Shown in pieces: positions 23,115-31,401 of a stretch of 64,000 bases of DNA. The position numbers and the translations under genes were made by a program. The stretch comes from Massilia rhizosphaerae. Lineage in GTDB: Bacteria > Pseudomonadota > Gammaproteobacteria > Burkholderiales > Burkholderiaceae_D. The stretch is taken from contig NZ_JADKYX010000003.1 of the NCBI RefSeq assembly GCF_016093545.1, positions 62,001 to 126,000 on the forward strand. The letters run 5' to 3'. A model generated the notes under the pieces. The model saw only the letters and a program-made list of their open reading frames with translations, made no database searches and was not told the origin of the DNA. The first letter of the stretch is position 1. Each line of letters begins with the position of its first letter.

Positions 23115-24527
23115 TCAGGGTTGCGGCCCGGCGGCGCCGAGCTGGAAGGTCGGGGCCGGGATCTCGTTCAGGCAGGCGCCGTCGATTTTTGTTTCCGGCC
23201 GGTCGAGGAAGGCGCGCAGCAGGCGCGGCGCGCAGCCCAGTTGCGAGACGCCGTGGCCGACGTTGGGGGCCGTCAGCAGCTGGACATGGTCCATGAAGCG
23301 GGCGGCGTCGCGGGCGCGGTGCGGCGGCGTGACGGGGTCGAGCGCGCCGGACAGCAGCAGCACGGGCGCGGCGATGCGCGTGGGCGCGGCGTACGGCACG
23401 GCCGGCACGTTCATCGTGCGGCACAGCCCGCGCAGGCGCTCGCCCAGGGTGCGCGTGAGCGGGCTGGCGTCGGCGGCCGCCAGCGCGGGCGTAAAACGCG
23501 GCATGTCCTCGGCGCAGACGACGGCCAGGTGCAGCAAGGTGGCGGGCGAACCCTCGGCGGCGAAGTCCGCGGCCAGGTTGCGGCGCGCGACGAACGGTTG
23601 CCAGTGGCCCGCGCTGGCGCTGTGCACGAGGAAGGGCAGGCGGCGTGCGTCGGCGGGCGAATACAGCATGTTGCGCACGGTGTCGAGCAGGCGCGCGCTC
23701 GTCATCGTGACGTCTTCCTCGCGCGCGGTGCGCGGATCCGCCAGGTGCAGCGTCAGCGGGCCGGCATCGAGTTTCGCGACGAGGGCGTCGAACTCCGCGC
23801 GCAGGTGCGGATAGGCGCGGGCGCAGGCGGCGTCCCTGGCGCATTGCGCGAACAATTGGTCGAGCGCGGCCTGGGCGTCGCGGCCGCCGGCCGGGATCAC
23901 CTGGTCGGGCGCGGCCACGGCGTCGAGCGTCAGCGTGCGCACGCCGGCGGGGTACGCGCGCGCATAGGCCTGCGCGAGGCGGGTGCCGTACGATCCGCCC
24001 CACAGATTGATCTTCCCGTAGTCCAGCGCGCGGCGCACCGACTCGATGTCGCGCGCGGCGGCGGCCGTCGTGTAGGCGGCGAACGGTGCCTTGCTGGCCG
24101 CGATGCAGCGGCGCATGGCGGCGTCGACGTCCGCGTCGCTGAGCTGCGCATCCTCGTCGGCGTCGGACGGGCAGTCGAGCTTGCCGGACAACCCGGTGCC
24201 GCGCTGGTCGATGAACACGATGTCGCGCGTGGCGCGCACGCGCCGGAACGCGGTGGACAGCAGGGGCAGCACATCGCTGCCGGCCTCGCCGGGACCGCCG
24301 GCCAGCACGAACAGCGGATCCGGCCGCGCCCCCTGGCGCAGGGCGGGGGCGATCGTCACGTGCAGGTTGAGGGTGGCGGGCTTGCCGGGTTCGAGCGCGA
24401 CGGGCAGGGTCAGGCAGCGCAGGGCTTCCTCGACGCCGGGCAGGTGGCAGCTGCGCGTGGCCGCCGGCGCCGCGGCGGCCGGCACGCCGGCCGCCAGCAG
24501 TGCGCCCAGGAGCAGGATGGATTTCAA
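23115..24527 (-). CDS. Secreted alpha/beta hydrolase of the S33 / tripeptidyl aminopeptidase type
   Basis: A 470-residue exported hydrolase. I choose a TTG start at 24527: AGGAG stands eight bases before it and it yields a clean signal peptide (MKSILLLGALLAAGVPAAAA). The longer ATG start at 24584 would bury that peptide. The core has an oxyanion-hole block LAGGPGEAGSD, then FIDQRGTGLS, nucleophile elbow GGSYGTRLAQAY, the acid in GALDPVTPP and His in NVGHGVSQ, plus a TAP-like C-terminal domain. Likely an aminopeptidase or amidase in the periplasm; the substrate is not known. Confidence 0.85.
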   Translation of the reverse strand: MKSILLLGALLAAGVPAAAAPAATRSCHLPGVEEALRCLTLPVALEPGKPATLNLHVTIAPALRQGARPDPLFVLAGGPGEAGSDVLPLLSTAFRRVRATRDIVFIDQRGTGLSGKLDCPSDADEDAQLSDADVDAAMRRCIAASKAPFAAYTTAAAARDIESVRRALDYGKINLWGGSYGTRLAQAYARAYPAGVRTLTLDAVAAPDQVIPAGGRDAQAALDQLFAQCARDAACARAYPHLRAEFDALVAKLDAGPLTLHLADPRTAREEDVTMTSARLLDTVRNMLYSPADARRLPFLVHSASAGHWQPFVARRNLAADFAAEGSPATLLHLAVVCAEDMPRFTPALAAADASPLTRTLGERLRGLCRTMNVPAVPYAAPTRIAAPVLLLSGALDPVTPPHRARDAARFMDHVQLLTAPNVGHGVSQLGCAPRLLRAFLDRPETKIDGACLNEIPAPTFQLGAAGPQP

Positions 24528-24684
24528 CGAGCGGTCTCCTCTTCGATGCGGATCATAGTAATTTGTCATCGATTCCACGGTCAATCAAAAGTTGCAGAAT
24601 GGAACGACTCTGCGTGGGAGTCTAGGCCGGGTGATTCTCATGGGAATTGAGTTGCCTCCACCCCAGTGCGCTGGGGCAGGCGGC

Positions 24685-24714
24685 TTGACTGTCGGGTATG
24701 GAATCGGATATAGT
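24685..24714 (+). promoter_or_regulatory. Predicted sigma70 promoter of rplM-rpsI
   Basis: TTGACT at 24685 and TATAGT at 24709, spaced by 18 bases, lie about 110 bases before rplM. A GC hairpin (CCCCAG with CTGGGG, 24661-24676) is just upstream. Position and quality fit a strong ribosomal-protein promoter. Confidence 0.6.
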
Positions 24715-24823
24715 CGTGGGCTTTCCATTTGCTCGGGAAAAGACAATAAGGCAGAGTCCGCGAAGTCGTACCGCCCGCGGAACCACCATTCGAGCATTAA
24801 TTCCCTATACATAGGAAGTCAAC

Positions 24824-25252
24824 ATGAAAACTTTTTCCGCTAAGGGCCATGAAGTCCAGCGCGATTGGTACGTGATTGACGCGACGGACAAAGTCCTCGG
24901 ACGTGTTGCCAGCGAAGTGGCACTCCGACTGCGCGGCAAACACAAGCCGGAATTCACTCCGCACGTCGATACCGGCGACTTCATCGTCGTCGTCAACGCA
25001 GGCAAGCTGCGCGTGACCGGCACGAAGGCCAACGACAAGAAGTACTACCGTCACTCGGGCTACCCGGGCGGTATCTACGAAACCAACTTCCTGAAAATGC
25101 AACAGCGTTTCCCGGGCCGCGCCCTGGAAAAAGCCGTCAAAGGCATGCTGCCGAAGGGCCCGCTGGGCTACGCAATGATCAAGAAGCTGAAAGTGTATGC
25201 GGAAGCCACGCACCCGCACGCTGCCCAGCAACCCAAAGCACTCGAAATCTAA
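24824..25252 (+). CDS. rplM: 50S ribosomal protein L13
   Basis: 142 residues, starting [20 protein letters not shown], with the family motifs [15 protein letters not shown] and YRHSGYPGG and the segment ending [11 protein letters not shown]. Length and content are standard. It is an early assembly protein of the large subunit. It is followed by rpsI after 13 bases, the usual bacterial pair. Confidence 0.99.
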   Translation: MKTFSAKGHEVQRDWYVIDATDKVLGRVASEVALRLRGKHKPEFTPHVDTGDFIVVVNAGKLRVTGTKANDKKYYRHSGYPGGIYETNFLKMQQRFPGRALEKAVKGMLPKGPLGYAMIKKLKVYAEATHPHAAQQPKALEI

Positions 25253-25265
25253 GTAAGGAACTGAC

Positions 25266-25658
25266 ATGATCGGTAACTACAACTACGGCACCGGCCGTCG
25301 CAAGAGTGCAGTGGCCCGTGTGTTCATCAAGGCTGGCACCGGCCAGATCATCGTGAACGGCAAACCGGCCGCCGAATACTTCTCGCGCGAAACCGGCCTG
25401 ATGGTCATCCGTCAACCGCTGGAACTGACCGGCAACGTCGAGCGTTTCGACATCAAGGTCAACGTGCATGGCGGCGGCGAGTCCGGCCAGGCAGGTGCAG
25501 TGCGTCACGGCATCACCCGCGCACTGATCGACTACGACGCAGGCCTGAAGGGCGACCTGGCACGTGCCGGTTTCGTCACCCGCGACGCCCGTGAAGTCGA
25601 GCGTAAGAAAGTTGGTCTGCGCAAAGCACGTCGCGCAAAGCAATTCTCGAAGCGTTAA
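25266..25658 (+). CDS. rpsI: 30S ribosomal protein S9
   Basis: 130 residues, starting [20 protein letters not shown], with the [15 protein letters not shown] block and the basic end [11 protein letters not shown] that reaches into the ribosomal P site. AAGGA precedes the ATG. A terminator follows at 25701. Confidence 0.99.
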   Translation: MIGNYNYGTGRRKSAVARVFIKAGTGQIIVNGKPAAEYFSRETGLMVIRQPLELTGNVERFDIKVNVHGGGESGQAGAVRHGITRALIDYDAGLKGDLARAGFVTRDAREVERKKVGLRKARRAKQFSKR

Positions 25659-25700
25659 TTCATCGCTGCAGCGGCGCCATCCGGCGCTGCGCGCAAAAGA

Positions 25701-25731
25701 CCGCCAGCCGCAAGGCCTGGCGGTTTTTTTT
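25701..25731 (+). terminator. Rho-independent terminator after rpsI
   Basis: Stem CCGCCAG with CTGGCGG and a short loop, followed by eight T. It closes the rplM-rpsI operon. Confidence 0.92.
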
Positions 25732-26105
25732 CGCCATGCGCATCGATCGATGCGTGATAAAAGGAGAGAATTGCGGTCGATCCGAATCTCGCTCTCCTTT
25801 TCATTTCAGTTGGCCGCGCAATGCGGCATCCCGGGCAGGCAGCGGCCGCCGCTCCCGAATAATCCCCCGTTTTTGCCAGTGCAGTATTTGAATCGATGCG
25901 GGCGGCATTTCGTATTCGGCCTGTATTTTCATTCGCAGCGCATTGAATGAATGTTCTCATTCAATATTTTCTGCAGGGTGCATATTCAACAGTGTTTTCG
26001 TCATGCAATATAAATATTTTACATTCGTTTCGGGTATTTTTTATACGACATGGATAAAAGTCTTCTTGTCTATATAAATAAACATCTTGAAAATCAATGA
26101 CTTAT

Positions 26106-26128
26106 TTAACTGTGACATGCACTGTTAA
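26106..26128. promoter_or_regulatory. Imperfect palindrome, candidate operator of the RiPP operon
   Basis: TTAACTGTG and CACTGTTAA face each other around ACATG, with one mismatch in nine pairs. It lies 48 bases upstream of the predicted -35 box, a common place for an activator site. The cognate regulator is unknown. Confidence 0.35.
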
Positions 26129-26175
26129 GCAAATTATTTGTTCTTAGTCAATAGCTTTATTACAAAATTTTACTG

Positions 26176-26204
26176 TTGACGTCATCTTGTCATCTGCATA
26201 TTCT
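26176..26204 (+). promoter_or_regulatory. Predicted sigma70 promoter of the RiPP operon
   Basis: TTGACG and TATTCT are separated by exactly 17 bases, close to consensus. Transcription would start near 26211, leaving a 5' leader of about 130 bases before the first gene. No other equally good promoter was found ahead of the later genes. Confidence 0.6.
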
Positions 26205-26338
26205 TTTTCGCAACAAAGCAGTTCATGCAGTTCCGGCTGAAAATCGTACCGAGCATCGCAAGGTGATTTTTCGATTGTGACCGAGTGAATGCGCGGGCCT
26301 AAGGTAAAGCAGTTCCACGTTCGTGACTGGTGAAGCTT

Positions 26339-27190
26339 ATGGCCGTTGATAATAATTCCGAGAACAAGAACGGTATTGCCAGGATGCCTTCCGGCGTCCT
26401 GTGGCTACGAATCGGCGGACTGCTGGTATTGGTGATCGCCGCGGTTCTCGTCCTGATTTCCTTCCTCAATTATTCGAATTACCGGAAAACCTATATCGAG
26501 TCGAATCTAACTCGTTACCTGGTGCTGGCCAAGGACGTGCGCCAGGGGATCGTGTCCGATCTGAACATCGGTCTGCATCCGTCCGAAGACCTATACCTGA
26601 TGCCGGCGCTGACCGAAATGGCGCGCCGTTACGACGGCATCCGCTACATCGGGGTCGTCGACGAGAGCGGCCGGCCGATCAGTCAGGGCGATTTCCCGGC
26701 CCTGCCGGCGCAAGCGTGGAAAGACAAGATCGCGGCCACGGCGACCGACACCTACTGGCGGTCGAGCGACGCCCAGGCATACCAGATCGGGCTGACGTTC
26801 ACGAACAATTTCGATCTCAAGGCGGGCGCCGTCGTGATCGGCTACGACCGCCAGCGCATCGAGCGCGCCGTCGACGACATGATGCGCAAAATGTGCGTGG
26901 ATGCCGTCAAGGTCCTGATCCTGTTGACGGCGCTGGCGCTGGCGGGCGTGTACTTCCTGACCCGCAGGTTTTCGGCCGAGCTGGTCCAGGTCGGCGCGAC
27001 GCTCGACGCCATGTTCGACGCCGCCGAACCGCCGTTCGTCGCCGACCACATGCTCGGCGAGGACGTGGCCGGGAACATCAACGAATTCTCCGCGATGACC
27101 CACCGGGTCGTGCGCGAGATCGCGCGGTTGGAGCAGGAATTGCTGCCGCCGGGCGGTCCGGGCGCCGCTGCGGCGGAGGGCCGCGCATGA
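26339..27190 (+). CDS. Membrane sensor-like protein without an output domain
   Basis: A 283-residue inner-membrane protein. A first helix at about 20-42 is followed by a periplasmic sensor-like region of about 145 residues containing YIGVVDESGRPISQGDF, which resembles a single Cache/PAS-like fold. A second helix lies at about 190-208, then a HAMP-like and coiled tail that ends after 75 residues. No kinase, cyclase or chemotaxis output module is present. ATG 26339 is preferred over GTG 26330 because GGTGA lies six bases before it. It overlaps the next gene by ATGA, and the two share the same sensor architecture, so they probably work as partners. Confidence 0.65.
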   Translation: MAVDNNSENKNGIARMPSGVLWLRIGGLLVLVIAAVLVLISFLNYSNYRKTYIESNLTRYLVLAKDVRQGIVSDLNIGLHPSEDLYLMPALTEMARRYDGIRYIGVVDESGRPISQGDFPALPAQAWKDKIAATATDTYWRSSDAQAYQIGLTFTNNFDLKAGAVVIGYDRQRIERAVDDMMRKMCVDAVKVLILLTALALAGVYFLTRRFSAELVQVGATLDAMFDAAEPPFVADHMLGEDVAGNINEFSAMTHRVVREIARLEQELLPPGGPGAAAAEGRA

Positions 27191-29229
27191 AGAAGCTGCA
27201 ATTGCGCCTGGTGGTCCTGGTCACCACGATGCTCGCGCTGTCGGCGCTGCTGCTGTCTTGGTTCGCGCTGCGCCATTTCCGGGAAGAGTTGCCACCGCAG
27301 ATGGCACTCACGGTGACCGCCGTCAGCCACTCGGCCGCCGGCGTTCTGGAAAAAGCCTACGAGTACGGCGTGCCGCTCGACAAGATGGTCGGCACTGTGG
27401 AATTCCTGGATGCGGTCCGCAAGGACAATCCCGACATCGCCTACATCCTCGTCAGCGACGCGCGCGACCGCATCCTGTTCCAGAGCGGTTACGCCGACCT
27501 GGCCGACCGTCCCGACCTCGAACTCGACCGCCGCACCAGCAGCGACGTCACGACCGCGGCCTTCGGCAATTATTACGACACGAGCGTGCCGCTGGTCTTC
27601 AAGCACCAGTGGGTCGGCACGCTGCATCTGGGCCAGGCGTCGGCGCTGGCCCGTCACAAGATGCAGGACGTGGCGTGGGACGTCGTCACGGTCCTCGTCG
27701 TGGCCAGCCTGATCGCGATCGAATTGCTGCGCTTCGTGCTGACCTTCGTCATCGCGACCCCGGCCGCCGTCACCCGCGATTTCCTGGCCCGCGTGCGGCA
27801 GGGCGATTTCAGCGCCTACCTGCCGGACGACCGCCTGGGCGGCATCGGCCAACTGAGCGCGCGCCTGAACGCCATCGTGGCCCGCATCAACGAACGCTAT
27901 CGCGCGCTGCAGGCCCATGCCATCGATGCGGCCAGCGGCCCGGGCGAGCGGATCGCCACGCGCCTGGCGGGCTACCGCTTCCATGCGGCGGGCGAGCGCA
28001 CCACGTTGTACGCGGCCGCGGTCGACCATATCCGCTGGCCGTTCTTCCTGCTGATCTTTGCCGATTCGTTGTCGCTGTCCTTCTTTCCGGTCTTCGTCGG
28101 CCATTTCTACTCGCCCAGTTTCGGCATGGCGAAGAGCGTCGTCGTGGGCTTGCCGATTTCGATCTTCATGTTCACGTGGGCGTTGTCGATGCCCTGGGCC
28201 GGCAGCCTGAGCGACCGTGTCGGCCACCGCAAGGCGTTCATCGTCGGCGCGGCGATCACCACGGCCGGCCTGGTGCTGACCGCCAATGCCCATTCGCTCT
28301 GGGACCTGCTGGCCTGGCGCTCGGTGACGGCGCTCGGCTACGGCCTCGTGTTCATCACCTCGCAGAGCTACGTCACCAACAACACGCCGGCGCACCAGCG
28401 CACCCGCGGCATGGCCGTGTTCCTGTCGAGCTTCTTTGCCGGTTCGCTGGCCGGCTCGGCCATCGGCGGCATTCTTGCCGACCGGCTGGGCCACCAGGCG
28501 ACGATCCTGTTCTCCGGTGCCCTCAGCGCCGCGGCCGCGCTGTTCGTGCTGCGCTTCCTGCGCGCGAATCCGCACCAGGGCCCCGTCAAGAAAAAGCTGA
28601 CGCTCCGCGATTTCAAGCTGCTGTTGCAGAACAAGAAGTTCGTCGCGATCACCTTCCTGGCCGCGATACCCGCCAAGATCGCGCTGACCGGCTTCCTGTA
28701 CTACTCGGTGCCGCTGTACCTGAAACTGCTCGGCAATAACCAGTCGACCACCGGACGCATCATGATGGCGTATGGACTCGCGATCATCGCCCTGTCGCCG
28801 TTCGTGGCGAAGCTGGCCGACCGGGTCGGCAAGCTCGGCTGGTTCATCAGCGTGGGCGGCTATTCGTCGGCGCTCGCCATGTTCATCGTCTATTACTTCG
28901 AGTCGACCGCGGGACTGCTGGTCAGCGTCACCCTGCTCGGCGTCGCCCATGCGATCGGCGTGTCGCCCCAGATGCCGCTGATCAGCGACCTGTGCAAGGA
29001 CGTGGTGCGGGAAGTGGGCGCGGGCACCGTCACCGGCATCTTCCGGCTCATCGAACGGCTCGGCAACGTGCTGGGACCGCTCATCTCCGGCCTCCTGATT
29101 TCGCAGTTCGGCTTCAACGGCGCCTTCCTGGGGATCGGGCTGCTCTGCCTGACCTGCGTCACGTGCTTCAGCGCGATGTTTTATTGGTTCGGCCGCAGCG
29201 GCGCACGGTCCGCTTCCACCGGTCGGTAA
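27187..29229 (+). CDS. Sensor/HAMP module fused to an MFS transporter
   Basis: A 680-residue inner-membrane protein with an unusual build. There is one helix at about 7-29, an extracytoplasmic sensor-like region containing DIAYILVSDARDRILFQSGY, and a helix at about 166-190. A HAMP-like stretch follows at about 192-235 (TPAAVTRDFLARVRQGDFS), then a 12-helix major facilitator domain from about 280. The MFS part has the loop motif GSLSDRVGHRKAF between helices 2 and 3 and a second half-motif AKLADRVGKLGWF. A signal domain placed directly on a transporter suggests ligand-gated transport or transport-linked signalling. It is coupled to the preceding sensor-like gene and lies 13 bases before a solute-binding protein gene. 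Confidence 0.8.
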   Translation: MKKLQLRLVVLVTTMLALSALLLSWFALRHFREELPPQMALTVTAVSHSAAGVLEKAYEYGVPLDKMVGTVEFLDAVRKDNPDIAYILVSDARDRILFQSGYADLADRPDLELDRRTSSDVTTAAFGNYYDTSVPLVFKHQWVGTLHLGQASALARHKMQDVAWDVVTVLVVASLIAIELLRFVLTFVIATPAAVTRDFLARVRQGDFSAYLPDDRLGGIGQLSARLNAIVARINERYRALQAHAIDAASGPGERIATRLAGYRFHAAGERTTLYAAAVDHIRWPFFLLIFADSLSLSFFPVFVGHFYSPSFGMAKSVVVGLPISIFMFTWALSMPWAGSLSDRVGHRKAFIVGAAITTAGLVLTANAHSLWDLLAWRSVTALGYGLVFITSQSYVTNNTPAHQRTRGMAVFLSSFFAGSLAGSAIGGILADRLGHQATILFSGALSAAAALFVLRFLRANPHQGPVKKKLTLRDFKLLLQNKKFVAITFLAAIPAKIALTGFLYYSVPLYLKLLGNNQSTTGRIMMAYGLAIIALSPFVAKLADRVGKLGWFISVGGYSSALAMFIVYYFESTAGLLVSVTLLGVAHAIGVSPQMPLISDLCKDVVREVGAGTVTGIFRLIERLGNVLGPLISGLLISQFGFNGAFLGIGLLCLTCVTCFSAMFYWFGRSGARSASTGR

Positions 29230-29242
29230 CGCAAGAAAGGAA

Positions 29243-30286
29243 ATGATGATGCTGCTTCGTAGCTTTCTCCTGGCGATGTGCTTCCTGTCCGCCGTGCTTC
29301 CGACCGCGCAGGCCGCGCAGTCGACGGCCAGGCACGCCAAACCGTTCAAGGTCATGATGATCCTGTATCGCGGCGCGACCGATGCCGAGAAGGGCTTCAT
29401 GGATTACTTCAAGCGCCGCAACATCCCGGTCGACTACGTCATTCGCGATGCCCAGGCCGACGGCAGCAAGGTCGCCGATTTCGTGCGCGAGGCGCGCGAG
29501 CTCAAGCCCGATCTCATCTACACCTTCGGCACCACGGTCACCGCCGAAGTCGTCGGGCTGGAAGGGCATGTCGACCCGGCGCGCAACATCACCGACATCC
29601 CGGTCGTATTCGATATCGTCGCCGATCCGGTGGGCGCCGGCCTGGTCAGCAATCTGAAGTCGTCGGGCCGCAACCTGACGGGCGCCTCGCACCTGGTGCC
29701 GCTGCCGGCGCAGATGAATGCGCTCGAAAGCATGCGCAAGGTCCAGAGCCTGGGCGTGATCTACACGCAGGAAAAGCAGTCCACGCTGGCGGTCCAGGAA
29801 TTGCAGGCGATGGCGCCCAAGTACGGCATGTCGATCAAGCTGTCGCCGGTCGTGCTGGATATCCGCAGCAAGCCGACGCCGGAAGGCATCGTCGCCGCCA
29901 TGGATGCCCTGATCGCGAAGAAGCCGGAATTCATCTACATCCCGTCCGATTCGTTCCTGATCAAGAACGCCAACATCGTCGTGCGCGCCGCGCAGGCGGC
30001 CCGCATCCCCGTGTTCGCCGCGACGGAAGCGCCGATCCGCAACGACGGCGCGCTGCTGGGCGTCGTCAGCACCTATTTCAATGTCGGCGAACTGGCCGCC
30101 TACAAGGCCGAGCAGATCCTCGTCAAGAAGACGCCGCCTTCGCAATTGCCGGTCGAATCGCTGAACCGCTTCACCTACCTGGTGAACATGGGGTCGGCCA
30201 AGAAGCTGGGGGTGTATCCGCCGCTGTCGGTGGTCAAGCTGGCGGAATTGATTGCGCCGCTCGATACGACGGATGCGCGCGAATAA
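29243..30286 (+). CDS. Periplasmic ABC-type substrate-binding protein (PF04392-like)
   Basis: A 347-residue exported protein; the signal peptide ends near TAQAAQS. Its two-lobed periplasmic-binding character is shown by DLIYTFGTTVTAEVV, PVVFDIVADPVGAGLVS, LGVIYTQEKQSTLAVQ, FIYIPSDSFLIKN and IPVFAATE. This matches the ABC_sub_bind (TrpX/YraM-like) family, which binds aromatic amino acids or small organic ligands. Three adjacent ATG codons at 29243, 29246 and 29249 follow AGAAAGG, and the third is best spaced. No ABC permease for it lies nearby, so it may serve the adjoining sensor-type proteins. Confidence 0.82.
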   Translation: MMMLLRSFLLAMCFLSAVLPTAQAAQSTARHAKPFKVMMILYRGATDAEKGFMDYFKRRNIPVDYVIRDAQADGSKVADFVREARELKPDLIYTFGTTVTAEVVGLEGHVDPARNITDIPVVFDIVADPVGAGLVSNLKSSGRNLTGASHLVPLPAQMNALESMRKVQSLGVIYTQEKQSTLAVQELQAMAPKYGMSIKLSPVVLDIRSKPTPEGIVAAMDALIAKKPEFIYIPSDSFLIKNANIVVRAAQAARIPVFAATEAPIRNDGALLGVVSTYFNVGELAAYKAEQILVKKTPPSQLPVESLNRFTYLVNMGSAKKLGVYPPLSVVKLAELIAPLDTTDARE

Positions 30287-30319
30287 GCGGTAGTTTCATT
30301 AAAAAGACGAGAGGACGAC

Positions 30320-31342
30320 ATGGCAAATCCGAAGACGTTCGACTTGATCGCCGAGCAGTTGCAAGGCGTACGACAGGCGCCCGATCCGTTCCAGCGACAG
30401 CATATATTCCATTCGATCCTGGCGTATTGCGGCCAGCAGGAGAACGCGGCGGGACGGATGGACATGATGTACCGGTTCAGCGAATGCCAACGGGCGCTGG
30501 GCAATATGCTGCGCGGGAACCTGATGCTTGCCAACGACTTGATCGGTGCGATCGACAGGACGCCGCTGGCGTTGTCGTCGACGGCGGCGCGGTCGGCCAT
30601 GGACGCCATCCATGCCGCGATGGTCGCGTACAAGCATTACGCCTTGCGCGATTACGCCGCGGCGCACGCCTTGCTCGACCGTGGCCGGGCGGCGTTCGGC
30701 GCATTGTTCGAGGACGGGTTCCCGCGCGCGGCACTGGCGCTGATCGACCTGGAGCTGAACGCCATCCGCGTCGATGTCGCCGCCGGGCAGACGGCGCGCG
30801 CCGTGGCGCGGGCCGTCGAGACCCTGCAACTGCTGTACCGCGGGCATGGGCGTCTCGCGCGCTTCGACATCGATTGGTCGGCCACGCTGTCGCAAGCGGA
30901 ATCCGCGTCCATCAGTCATTTCTTTACCGATGCGCTGTTGTCCAAGTTGATCGGCACCGACGAGCGCGAGCACATTCAGGCGTTGTTCGCCGGCCTGTGC
31001 GCCGACACTGCGGACTGGGAGCGGAGCGACCTGCGCGCGGCCTTCGGCCATTACGAACGACTGTTGAATGGGCGTTCGTCCGATGCGCTGGACCGTGAAT
31101 TCGTCGTAGGCGGCGCGCTGGCCGGATTGCCGTCGTCGCTCCAGTACCTGATCGTCTTCGCGATGCTGGCCGGCGCCCCGCATGCGGCCAGTCCGGCGGC
31201 CATGGCGGACATCCGGCGGTATTTCGACGACCGCCCGGAAATCGGCAAGTTGCGCCTGTGCGCATGGTACGACGAACGCACGCTCTCCGCTGGACAGGGC
31301 GGGACGGACCACGCGGCGCCGGGCATCCCCGCACTGGCGTGA
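30320..31342 (+). CDS. Unrecognised helical protein of the RiPP operon
   Basis: A 340-residue soluble protein, starting MANPKTFDLIAEQLQGVRQAP. It is almost entirely alpha-helical with repeated Ala/Leu-rich helices about 30 residues apart (AAMVAYKHYALRDYAAAHALL; AVARAVETLQLLYRG), which recalls TPR-like scaffolds. There is no signal peptide, membrane segment or catalytic motif. I do not recognise the family. It lies 33 bases after the binding protein gene and 59 bases before the maturase, so a role in peptide maturation, leader recognition or producer protection is possible. None can be shown from the sequence. Confidence 0.7.
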   Translation: MANPKTFDLIAEQLQGVRQAPDPFQRQHIFHSILAYCGQQENAAGRMDMMYRFSECQRALGNMLRGNLMLANDLIGAIDRTPLALSSTAARSAMDAIHAAMVAYKHYALRDYAAAHALLDRGRAAFGALFEDGFPRAALALIDLELNAIRVDVAAGQTARAVARAVETLQLLYRGHGRLARFDIDWSATLSQAESASISHFFTDALLSKLIGTDEREHIQALFAGLCADTADWERSDLRAAFGHYERLLNGRSSDALDREFVVGGALAGLPSSLQYLIVFAMLAGAPHAASPAAMADIRRYFDDRPEIGKLRLCAWYDERTLSAGQGGTDHAAPGIPALA

Positions 31343-31401
31343 GCGCGGCGCAAAAAAATATCCGGGCCGGCAGGCAAGCGGTCATTTTCCGAGAAAGAGC
31401 C

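Larger units (their letters stand above)
25659..26338. other. AT-rich leader between rpsI and the RiPP operon
   Basis: These 680 bases contain the rpsI terminator and then, from about 25950 to 26280, the most AT-rich stretch of the window. No gene was recognised. It carries an imperfect palindrome at 26106-26128 and a promoter at 26176-26204, both listed. The contrast with the GC-rich surroundings suggests a regulatory region, possibly one that arrived together with the operon. Confidence 0.6.

Noticed and set aside
24585..24823. Small frames on both strands before rplM
   Set aside because: They overlap the rplM promoter region and lack ribosome sites and recognisable products.
26842..29400. 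An 852-codon open frame on the minus strand
   Set aside because: It runs antisense through the sensor and HAMP-MFS genes and has the low-complexity Arg/Gln/Asp composition of a non-coding frame.
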